NCBI GenBank assembly: GCA_038213135.1
Contig: JBBQTQ010000081.1
Coordinates: forward strand, 1 to 13,085
DNA from: JBBQTQ01 sp038213135
GTDB lineage: Bacteria; Actinomycetota; Thermoleophilia; Gaiellales; Gaiellaceae
Length of the DNA stretch: 13,085 nt
Reading direction: 5' to 3'
A program made the translations under genes and the position numbers. Positions 1-5,275 of the stretch are shown piece after piece. How positions within the stretch are numbered: the stretch's first letter is position 1; every line of letters begins with the position of its first letter. The notes beneath the pieces are model-generated. The model worked only from the letters and a program-made list of their open reading frames with translations. It made no database searches and was not told the origin of the DNA.

Positions 1-1147
1 GGTAGATCCGGGTCTTTCCACCGAGGTCGGCGACGGCGAACGCCACGCGGTCGAGTCCACCGCTGTCGGGCGAGAGGCTGGAGTTCCTGGGCACGAAGAT
101 GCGGTGAAAGCTGTCGCCGTCCAGCGCAGGTGAGTGCCGGAACAGGCCCCTGCCCGAAACGGAGACGTAGACCGTTCCCGGGTCATTGGGGTCGAGCGCG
201 ATCTGGTCGACGTCGAGCGTGAAGACGCCCGAGCCCGTGTCGACGGCCTCCTTGAAGAGCAGCGTGAAGGTCTGGCCGCCGTCGCTCGAGCGGTAGAGCC
301 CGAGCGGCGCGGCGCCGGCCGGCGAGCTGCCGTTGCCGCTCGCGAACGTGCCGCGCGAGGAAACGCCTGTCGAAACGAGGATCGTCTTCGGGTCACGCGG
401 GTCGACGAGGACACCGGTGACCGCGCGGCCGCGCGCGATGTCGACGCTGCCCGGCAGCACCGACCAGGTGTCGCCGCCGTCGCTGCTGCGGAAGACCCCG
501 ACGCCCGCCTCTGAGTCGCCGAGCCCGAGCTCGCCGGTTCCCGCGTACACGGTGCGGCCCGTGGGATCTGTCGGGTCGACGGTCAACACACCGACCGCGG
601 AGGAGGTCATCCCGGTGGTCGTCGCGGTCCAGAGCGGGTGCAGAGCCAATGCGTCGTCGGTCCTGAACACGCCGCCGCCTGCCGTCCCCACCCAGAGCCG
701 GCAGTCGCCCGCGTGGCAGACCGGCGCCACCGCGAGCGAGATGAGCCGGCCGGAGGCGTTCCACGGTCGCGCCTTCGCGAGGGCGAGCTCGGACGGCAGG
801 GCGCGGAAGCGCGCGCTGCCGAGCTGCTTCCACTCTCCGGACACGTGGGCTCCGGCCGAGTGGGCCCGCACGTGCAGGTAGGCGAGCCGCGAGACCTGCG
901 CCCGGCTGACCGCGATCGTCCGAGCCGGGTAGGCCCGGTCGTCGTAGGCCTTCCGCAGGATCTGCGTGATCGATCCGGCCTCGCCGTGCCCCTTGCCCTC
1001 GCCGGACACGAAGCCGCCCGTCCCGGGCCTGGGAACGTTCGCGGTGGCGGCCTGCCCGCCTTTGCGCCCGCCGGTCAGCGTGAGCGGCAGGACGATGCCG
1101 AGCACGATCGCGACGAGGAGGATCCCGAGGACGAAGCGCCAGCGCAC
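1..1147 (-). CDS. Membrane-anchored Asp-box (BNR/sialidase-like) beta-propeller protein, 3' end missing
   Basis: The reading frame opens at GTG 1147 and runs off the left edge, so 382 codons are visible. The start is well fixed: the stop of the ZIP gene at 1162-1160 is in the same frame and no other start lies between. Residues 5-24 are a hydrophobic segment after RWR, a signal anchor or uncleaved signal. A linker of about 60 residues follows. The rest resembles exo-alpha-sialidase/VPS10/Ycf48-type propellers: repeated strand units such as LWVGTAGGGVFRT (151-163) and VYAGTGELG (200-208), plus two clear Asp-boxes, SSDGGDTW (221-228) and SSDGGQTF (287-294). Asp-boxes are structural turns and do not prove sialidase activity, and no catalytic Arg triad or Tyr/Glu pair can be assigned. 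It lies 12 bases behind the ZIP gene on the same strand, so co-transcription is likely. The role is unknown; an extracytoplasmic binding or assembly protein is a reasonable guess. Confidence 0.82.
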   Translation of the reverse strand, partial: MRWRFVLGILLVAIVLGIVLPLTLTGGRKGGQAATANVPRPGTGGFVSGEGKGHGEAGSITQILRKAYDDRAYPARTIAVSRAQVSRLAYLHVRAHSAGAHVSGEWKQLGSARFRALPSELALAKARPWNASGRLISLAVAPVCHAGDCRLWVGTAGGGVFRTDDALALHPLWTATTTGMTSSAVGVLTVDPTDPTGRTVYAGTGELGLGDSEAGVGVFRSSDGGDTWSVLPGSVDIARGRAVTGVLVDPRDPKTILVSTGVSSRGTFASGNGSSPAGAAPLGLYRSSDGGQTFTLLFKEAVDTGSGVFTLDVDQIALDPNDPGTVYVSVSGRGLFRHSPALDGDSFHRIFVPRNSSLSPDSGGLDRVAFAVADLGGKTRIY

Positions 1148-1159
1148 CGCGGGCTGATC

Positions 1160-2002
1160 CTACGCGCCTGCGGCTTGCAGGATGAAGTCGGTGCCGAAGC
1201 CGAGGATCAACCCGAGCAGCATCGAGGAGGTGACGATCGCCTTCGAGCCGAGCCGGCGATTGACGTTCGCGAGCTCGAGCACGACATAGAGAATCGAGCC
1301 GCCGGCAAGCGCCAGGAAGGCGACCGAGAGGTAGGCGCTCGTGTACGCCTGGCCGATCACGGTGCCGACGAAGGTCGGCAGGCCGCCGATCAGGCCGAGC
1401 AGCCCGAGGAAGCGCCAGCTGGGACGGTCGTCGGCGCCGGTCAGCGGCGCGACGATCCCGAAGCCCTCGGTCGCGTTGTGCAGCCCGAAGCCGATGATCA
1501 GGACGAGCGCGAGGCTCGTCGCGCCCTGTGCGGCGGACTGCCCGATCGCGAGCCCCTCCGAGAAGTTGTGCAGGCCGATGCCGGTCGCGATCAGCAGCGA
1601 GAGCCACTGGCCCGAGGTGAGCCGGCCGACCCAGGTCTGGTGGAACTCGGCTGTCGACGCGGCCCCCGGCCCGATCAGCGCCTTGCCCTGCTGGCGGCGC
1701 AGCCAGCCGTCGTAGAAGACGAGGCTCAGGAGGCCGACGCAGAAGCCGCCGCCGAAGACCGCGGCGAGGCCGGCAAAGCGCCCCCACGAGGCGCCGCCGC
1801 GGGCGGCCGTGAGCGCCTGCTCGACCGGGTCGATCCCGTTCGTGACGACGTCCCAGAAGAGGAAGAGCAGGATCCCGGTCGCAGTCGCGCTCAGCGCGGC
1901 CTTCACGCGCACATCGACCGCGCGCATCCGCGCCATGGGAAGCCCGAACAGGATTGTCGAGCCGGCGATCAAGCCGAGGACGATGATCTGGGTGCCGCTC
2001 AC
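1160..2002 (-). CDS. ZIP-family divalent metal transporter
   Basis: This is a 280-residue polytopic membrane protein with about eight hydrophobic helices, the usual ZIP size. The family signatures of transmembrane helices 4 and 5 are clear: HNFSEGLAIG at 145-154 and HNATEGFGI at 175-183. Their His and Glu residues form the binuclear metal site in ZIP proteins. Zn, Fe and Mn are all possible substrates and the sequence does not decide between them. I chose GTG 2002 as the start because it gives a compact N-terminus leading straight into the first helix, with GGGG a few bases upstream. The frame stays open to 2068, but a start there would add 22 charged residues and would consume the operator and the divergent promoter. 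The gene is divergent from a DtxR-type regulator with an inverted repeat between them, and is followed by the Asp-box gene. Confidence 0.9.
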   Translation of the reverse strand: MSGTQIIVLGLIAGSTILFGLPMARMRAVDVRVKAALSATATGILLFLFWDVVTNGIDPVEQALTAARGGASWGRFAGLAAVFGGGFCVGLLSLVFYDGWLRRQQGKALIGPGAASTAEFHQTWVGRLTSGQWLSLLIATGIGLHNFSEGLAIGQSAAQGATSLALVLIIGFGLHNATEGFGIVAPLTGADDRPSWRFLGLLGLIGGLPTFVGTVIGQAYTSAYLSVAFLALAGGSILYVVLELANVNRRLGSKAIVTSSMLLGLILGFGTDFILQAAGA

Positions 2003-2024
2003 GAGGGGAAGCCCCGGGTACCCA

Positions 2025-2042
2025 TGTAAGGGCCACCTTACA
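2025..2042. promoter_or_regulatory. Perfect 7-4-7 inverted repeat, likely DtxR/MntR-type operator
   Basis: The sequence TGTAAGGGCCACCTTACA has two perfect 7-base arms (TGTAAGG and CCTTACA) around GCCA. It sits in the 64-base gap between the ZIP gene and the regulator gene. DtxR-family repressors bind inverted repeats of about this size, often beside their own gene and the transporter they control. The repeat lies 12 bases upstream of a candidate -10 for the regulator and between a candidate promoter and the start of the ZIP gene, so one bound dimer pair could affect both directions. The symmetry is seen directly; binding by the neighbouring regulator is inferred. Confidence 0.65.
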
Positions 2043-2053
2043 CGGGGCCGGAC

Positions 2054-2059
2054 TAGAGT
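2054..2059 (+). promoter_or_regulatory. Candidate -10 hexamer for the DtxR-type regulator (leaderless mRNA)
   Basis: TAGAGT fits the TANNNT pattern and ends 7 bases before ATG 2067, so transcription would begin at or next to the A of the start codon. No Shine-Dalgarno sequence precedes this ATG, which agrees with a leaderless transcript, a common mode in actinomycetes. No good -35 is visible. On the other strand the same bases give TACTCT (2060-2055), a possible -10 for the ZIP gene. Confidence 0.35.
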
Positions 2060-2066
2060 AGCCCGC

Positions 2067-2741
2067 ATGGCGCAGGGCCATTCCGTCGACGAGTACCTGG
2101 AGACGATCTACTTCCTCGCCTTCCCGATCGGCGAGTACCGCCCGCACGCCACAGGCTCCCCCACGCTCTCCTCGCGGGTCGCCGAGATGCTCGGCGTTTC
2201 CCGCGCCTCGGCCGGCGAGATGCTGAAGCGGCTCGAGGCGGACGGCCTCGTCGAGCGCGGCGAGAAGAAGGAGGCGATCCTGACAGCGACCGGCCGCGAG
2301 CGGGCCGAGCGCGTCGTTCGCCGCCACCGGCTGATCGAGCGGCTGCTCACGGACTTCATGGGCTACACCGCCGCGGAGGCTCACGTCCATGCCGACGAGC
2401 TCGGCGACACCTTCAGCGACGAGATGATCGAGCGAATCGACGAGCGGCTCGGACGGCCGAAGCGCTGCCCGCACGGCTGGCCGGTCGACACGGTCTTCGA
2501 GCAGTCCGAGAACCGCGAGCTCGCCCCGCTCAGCGACCTCGGCGCCGGCGAGCGCGCGACGATCGTCCGGCTCGCCGAGCACGACGGCGACCTCCTCCAC
2601 TGGTTCTACGGCGAAGGCCTCGTGCCGGGCGAGCAGCTCGAGGTGGCCGCGGGCGGCCCCGAGCTGACCGTCCGCGTGAACGGCTCCGAGCACACCGTCG
2701 GCGAGAAGGCCGCCGCGGGGCTCTTCGTGCGCCGCGCCTGA
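2067..2741 (+). CDS. DtxR/MntR-family metal-dependent regulator with C-terminal FeoA-like domain
   Basis: The protein has 224 residues, the usual length for the long DtxR/IdeR type. Residues 6-75 form a winged helix-turn-helix with VAEMLGVSRASAGEMLKRL (38-56) as the recognition region. Residues 78-130 form the metal-binding and dimerization domain. CPHGWP (134-139) marks the usual linker. Residues 152-223 resemble the SH3/FeoA-like domain. An ungapped comparison with DtxR from memory puts H87, E91 and H106 on its ancillary-site ligands H79, E83 and H98. The primary-site positions C102, E105 and H106 become D110, G113 and D114, and M10 becomes E9. A DtxR-like protein without the Glu-His pair is unusual, so its metal may differ or the site may be weakened. 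ATG 2067 was chosen because longer in-frame starts would run through the operator. Its likely targets are itself and the divergent ZIP gene. Confidence 0.9.
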   Translation: MAQGHSVDEYLETIYFLAFPIGEYRPHATGSPTLSSRVAEMLGVSRASAGEMLKRLEADGLVERGEKKEAILTATGRERAERVVRRHRLIERLLTDFMGYTAAEAHVHADELGDTFSDEMIERIDERLGRPKRCPHGWPVDTVFEQSENRELAPLSDLGAGERATIVRLAEHDGDLLHWFYGEGLVPGEQLEVAAGGPELTVRVNGSEHTVGEKAAAGLFVRRA

Positions 2742-2777
2742 GTCGCCTGGGGGTAGACGGCGCCCCTGCGAGCGACT
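2741..2777 (+). terminator. Imperfect hairpin just after the regulator stop codon
   Basis: AGTCGC (2741-2746) pairs with GCGACT (2772-2777), and GGGG (2750-2753) can pair inside with CCCC (2763-2766). There is no T-run, so this is at best a weak terminator. It overlaps the candidate promoter of the next gene. Confidence 0.25.
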
Positions 2778-2782
2778 AAGCA
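2754..2782 (+). promoter_or_regulatory. Candidate weak promoter for the first secreted paralogue
   Basis: TAGACG (2754-2759), 17 bases, then TAAGCA (2777-2782). It was found by comparison with the clearer promoters of the two downstream paralogues (TGGACG/TGGACA and TAGCAT/TACGAT), and its distance to the Shine-Dalgarno sequence is similar. Neither hexamer is close to consensus, so read-through from the regulator gene is an alternative. Confidence 0.3.
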
Positions 2783-2809
2783 GAGAGGGGTAGCAATCAG
2801 AGGGGGGAA

Positions 2810-3484
2810 ATGCGCAAGTTCTTGGTACTCGGTGCGCTCGCGGCTGCGGCCGTGGCGATTCCTGGACAGGCGGGCGCCCAGACGGCCTGCAACGCGGCGA
2901 TCGGCAATCCGCTCGCAGCGACAGTGATCAGCGGCGACCTCGTCGTCAACAAGGGCCAGAACTGCCTGCTCTACAACGTGCACGTCGACGGGAACGTCAA
3001 CGTGAACGGAGGCGGCCTGATGGTCTTCGGCAGCTCGGTCACGGGCAACCTCACCGCGATGCATCCGGCGTACTTCGTCATGGATGCAGGCGTGACGCTG
3101 CCGGTCGGCTTCACTCCGAACTCGGTCCAAGGCAGCGTGATCATCCTCGGCGGGACGGGAGTCGCGCCGCCGCTCGCGCTGAACTACAGCGGCTCGAACA
3201 CCATCTGTGCGACGGAGATCGGCGGCAACCTGAAGCTCATGCAGAGCAAGGGCCCGTTCTTCGTCGGAGAGTCGAACGCGTCGCCCTGCTCGGCAGATCC
3301 CCTGCCCGGCAACGACATCGGGCAGAACGTGATCCTGCTCTCGAACAGGGGCGGCGTGTTCGTCTCGAACAACAACATCGGTCTGAGCCTGATCTGTCTC
3401 TCGAACAAGCCGGCAGCCAGCGGCGGCTCGGGAAGCAACAGCGTCTCGGCGGGCGCGAAGGCCGGCGACTGCCGAAGTCTGTAG
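2810..3484 (+). CDS. Secreted six-cysteine, probable beta-helix protein (paralogue 1 of 3)
   Basis: I do not recognise a named family. The protein has 224 residues, starting at ATG with a strong GGGGGG Shine-Dalgarno (2802-2807) two bases upstream. Residues 1-23 are a classical signal peptide (MRKF, a hydrophobic core, then AGA-QT cleavage). The mature part is rich in Gly, Asn and Val and made of short strand-turn units, for example DGNVNVNGGGLMVFGSSVTGN (60-80), the pattern of right-handed beta-helices and of bactofilin-like proteins. Cysteines at 27, 52, 133, 160, 196 and 221 match positions in the two following paralogues, suggesting three disulfides outside the cell. The shared block is NTIC-x4-GGNLKL (130-143). 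It lacks the W-rich segment and the longer middle loop of the other two, so it is the shortest and most diverged copy. There is no sortase signal, membrane anchor or catalytic motif. A structural or surface role is only a guess. Confidence 0.85.
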   Translation: MRKFLVLGALAAAAVAIPGQAGAQTACNAAIGNPLAATVISGDLVVNKGQNCLLYNVHVDGNVNVNGGGLMVFGSSVTGNLTAMHPAYFVMDAGVTLPVGFTPNSVQGSVIILGGTGVAPPLALNYSGSNTICATEIGGNLKLMQSKGPFFVGESNASPCSADPLPGNDIGQNVILLSNRGGVFVSNNNIGLSLICLSNKPAASGGSGSNSVSAGAKAGDCRSL

Positions 3485-3503
3485 GTCGCGAGTAGCGAGG
3501 GGA

Positions 3504-3529
3504 GGCGGCGGGGCGGACGCCTCGCCGCC
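3504..3529 (+). terminator. GC-rich hairpin downstream of paralogue 1
   Basis: GGCGGCGGGGC (3504-3514) pairs with GCCTCGCCGCC (3519-3529) through 11 pairs, one of them G-U, around the tetraloop GGAC. The hairpin starts 19 bases after the stop codon and ends 8 bases before the next promoter. No T-run follows directly (a T5 run occurs at 3551-3555), so termination efficiency is uncertain. Confidence 0.5.
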
Positions 3530-3537
3530 AAACTCCC

Positions 3538-3567
3538 TGGACGTAGAGCGTTTTTCGCAGCTAGCAT
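3538..3567 (+). promoter_or_regulatory. Promoter of paralogue 2 (TGGACG-18-TAGCAT)
   Basis: The -35 is TGGACG (3538-3543), the spacer is 18 bases and the -10 is TAGCAT (3562-3567), matching TANNNT. The end of the -10 and the start of the Shine-Dalgarno lie at the same distance as in paralogue 3 (14 bases between), and the -35 shares TGGAC with it. Confidence 0.5.
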
Positions 3568-3581
3568 CCTCTCGCCACTTT

Positions 3582-3590
3582 AGGGAGGGG
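3582..3590 (+). promoter_or_regulatory. Shine-Dalgarno that fixes an ATT start for paralogue 2
   Basis: AGGGAGGGG is followed by three bases (CAC) and then ATT at 3594. The next paralogue has AGGGTGGGG (4424-4432), three bases (CTA) and then ATG. The near-identical signal at identical spacing is the main reason to place the start of paralogue 2 at ATT 3594. Confidence 0.7.
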
Positions 3591-3593
3591 CAC

Positions 3594-4358
3594 ATTCGCA
3601 ACAACCGAGCGCTTCTGATCACCGGGTTCGCCGCCGGGCTGGCAGCCTCGACCCTGGGCACGGCCGGTGCGGCGACGGGGACCTGCGCCGAGCCGAACGG
3701 CACGACGGCCCATACGGGCACGTACGGCAACCTCGTCGTCTCGCCGAACAAGGTCTGCGTGATCGGCCCGGGAGCGCACGTGAGCGGCAACGTGACCGTG
3801 CTCGCGAAGGGCGCACTGTTCGTGCGAGCCGGGGCGACGATCGACGGCAGCTTGCTGGCGAACGGCGCGAAGTGGATCTACTTCGAGAACGGCACCGGCC
3901 CGCCCTCGATCAGCGTGGGCGGCCAGATGATCGTCTCGGGCACGACCGCGACGCCGATCGGCGCGCCCACCGGGCCCGGCGCGGGCAGCTGGGGCGGCTT
4001 CGACTTCGCGACCCGTCCGCAGGTGAACACGGTCTGCAACGTCGACATCGGCGGCAACCTGAAGCTGGTCTCGAACAGGAAGGGCTTCGAGGTCGGCAAC
4101 GTCCACGACGGCTCGTTCGGGTGCTTCAGCCCGACGAGCGTCGGCCGCAGCCTGCTCGCCGTCGCGAACAGCGGCGGCATCGCCGGCCTCGCCGGAACGA
4201 CGTTCGCCGGCGGGAGCTTCTCGGTCCTGATCGGCGACCAAGTTGAGATCGACAACCTGCTGCTCTGCGTCGGCAACCACCCGGCCGCAGCCGCCTCGGC
4301 GGGAGCGACAGCGTCGATTGCGAACGGCGAGCAGTGTGAGAACGCGACGACGCCGTGA
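3594..4358 (+). CDS. Secreted six-cysteine, probable beta-helix protein (paralogue 2 of 3), apparent ATT start
   Basis: No named family recognised. From ATT 3594 the product has 254 residues. There is no in-frame ATG, GTG or TTG between the end of paralogue 1 and GTG 3759. A start at 3759 would remove the whole signal peptide and two conserved cysteines. From ATT the N-terminus is (M)RNNRALLITGFAAGLAAST, a good signal peptide with likely cleavage after about residue 27 (GAA-TG) and an Arg at position 2 as in paralogue 1. The mature protein has strand-turn repeats (HVSGNVTVLAKGALFVRAGA, 62-81), KWIYFENG (93-100), and the shared block NTVCNVDIGGNLKLVSNRKG (145-164). Cysteines at 31, 55, 148, 177, 225 and 248 correspond to those of the neighbours. 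It has its own promoter and RBS and is flanked by hairpins, so it is probably a separate transcription unit. Function unknown; likely extracellular or surface-associated. Confidence 0.8.
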   Translation: MRNNRALLITGFAAGLAASTLGTAGAATGTCAEPNGTTAHTGTYGNLVVSPNKVCVIGPGAHVSGNVTVLAKGALFVRAGATIDGSLLANGAKWIYFENGTGPPSISVGGQMIVSGTTATPIGAPTGPGAGSWGGFDFATRPQVNTVCNVDIGGNLKLVSNRKGFEVGNVHDGSFGCFSPTSVGRSLLAVANSGGIAGLAGTTFAGGSFSVLIGDQVEIDNLLLCVGNHPAAAASAGATASIANGEQCENATTP

Positions 4359-4360
4359 TT

Positions 4361-4377
4361 TGCGACTTTGCGTCGCA
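4361..4377 (+). terminator. Short hairpin downstream of paralogue 2
   Basis: TGCGAC (4361-4366) and GTCGCA (4372-4377) form a perfect 6-bp stem with a TTTGC loop, starting 2 bases after the stop and ending 3 bases before the -35 of paralogue 3. No T-run follows, so it is a weak terminator candidate. Confidence 0.35.
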
Positions 4378-4380
4378 GCC

Positions 4381-4409
4381 TGGACATCACCCTTTTGAGT
4401 GAGTACGAT
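4381..4409 (+). promoter_or_regulatory. Promoter of paralogue 3 (TGGACA-17-TACGAT)
   Basis: The -35 TGGACA (4381-4386) matches TTGACA at five of six bases. The spacer is exactly 17 bases and the -10 is TACGAT (4404-4409). This is the best sigma-70-type promoter in the window. The predicted transcription start is near 4416, leaving a leader of about 20 bases with the Shine-Dalgarno AGGGTGGGG (4424-4432). Confidence 0.6.
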
Positions 4410-4435
4410 TGCCCGGCCTAACTAGGGTGGGGCTA

Positions 4436-5266
4436 ATGCATAAAGCAGGTTTCGCAACATTGACGGCGTTATCGCTCGCTCTTGCGGGTTTTGCCGCTGG
4501 TACGGGGGCCGCGGCAGCACCGCTCTCGTGTAACACCACGGCGACGGGCGGCGTGATCCATTCGAACACCGATCCGCCGAAGGACGTGATCGTCCAACCC
4601 GGCAGGACGTGCGTGATCGCCGGCGACGCTCACGTCAACAACGTAACCGTGCTCTCGAGGGGCGCGCTCGCGATCCAGGACGGGGCAACGATCGACGCCA
4701 ACGTGATCGCGACCTCGCCGCGCTGGATCTGGTTCGAGAGCGGCCCGGACCCCACAAGCAACGACATCACCGTCGGCGGGAACGTGATCATCCTGGGAAC
4801 CACCAGCACGCCGGCGCCGCCGTCAACATGCTCGGGTCACCCGCCTGCGCCCTGCTTTTGGGGTGGACTCGGCGGTGTCGACTTCAATGGCGGCACGTTC
4901 CGCAACCAGGTCTGCAACGCCGATGTCGGGCAGAACGTGAAGCTCGTCGGGAACAGGAAGGGCTACGAGGTCGGCGACGTCGCCGATTACGGCGACGTCG
5001 ACGGTTGCGCGAGCGGCGTCTCGATCGGCCAGAATGCGATCTCGCTCGGAAACAGGGTCAGCCCGAAGCTCGGGCCCTTCGACCCGCCCTTCAACGATCC
5101 CGCGGGCTACTCGGTGATCTTCGGCGACTACGTCTCGATCAGCGAGAACCTGATCTGCGTCGGCGACAGGCCCGACGCCGTGGCCAGCGACTCGCCGAAT
5201 GGCACGATGGTCGACGGCGTCGCGATCGGCGAGCAGTGCGACAACGCCATCCTCACCAACCCGTAA
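4436..5266 (+). CDS. Secreted eight-cysteine, probable beta-helix protein (paralogue 3 of 3)
   Basis: No named family recognised. The product has 276 residues from ATG 4436, three bases after AGGGTGGGG. The frame is open to a TTG at 4409, but that would lie inside the -10. Residues 1-28 are a signal peptide (MHK, hydrophobic core, then AAA-AP). The fold pattern follows paralogue 2: HVNNVTVLSRGALAIQDGA (66-84), RWIWFESG (96-103), NQVCNADVGQNVKLVGNRKG (157-176), SIGQNAISLGNR (196-207) and IGEQC near the C-terminus. Cysteines at 32, 59, 160, 191, 241 and 268 are the shared set. C132 and C140 are an extra close pair in an inserted Pro-rich loop, probably a fourth disulfide. The first 25 codons use many A/T-ending codons, unlike the rest of the gene. 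It is convergent with metK, with 9 bases between the stop codons. Confidence 0.85.
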   Translation: MHKAGFATLTALSLALAGFAAGTGAAAAPLSCNTTATGGVIHSNTDPPKDVIVQPGRTCVIAGDAHVNNVTVLSRGALAIQDGATIDANVIATSPRWIWFESGPDPTSNDITVGGNVIILGTTSTPAPPSTCSGHPPAPCFWGGLGGVDFNGGTFRNQVCNADVGQNVKLVGNRKGYEVGDVADYGDVDGCASGVSIGQNAISLGNRVSPKLGPFDPPFNDPAGYSVIFGDYVSISENLICVGDRPDAVASDSPNGTMVDGVAIGEQCDNAILTNP

Positions 5267-5275
5267 CGGGCTGAG

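Noticed and set aside
2003..2068. ATG 2068 as the start of the ZIP gene
   Set aside because: The added 22 residues are charged and unlike ZIP N-termini, and the extension would cover the operator and overlap the start of the divergent regulator.
393..2693. A 766-codon open frame on the minus strand crossing the propeller, ZIP and regulator genes
   Set aside because: It has the Arg/Asp/Ala-rich composition of an antisense or out-of-frame shadow in GC-rich DNA, and it crosses the divergent promoter and three well-supported genes.
3759..4358. GTG 3759 as the start of paralogue 2
   Set aside because: It would remove the signal peptide and two cysteines conserved in both neighbours, and no Shine-Dalgarno precedes it.
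4409..4435. TTG 4409 as the start of paralogue 3
   Set aside because: It overlaps the -10 hexamer and would place a strong Shine-Dalgarno inside the coding sequence; ATG 4436 has ideal spacing.
2810..5266. The secreted trio as CRISPR-like or mobile-element cargo
   Set aside because: No direct repeats, integrase, transposase or terminal inverted repeats border the region, and codon use in the mature-protein parts matches the surroundings.
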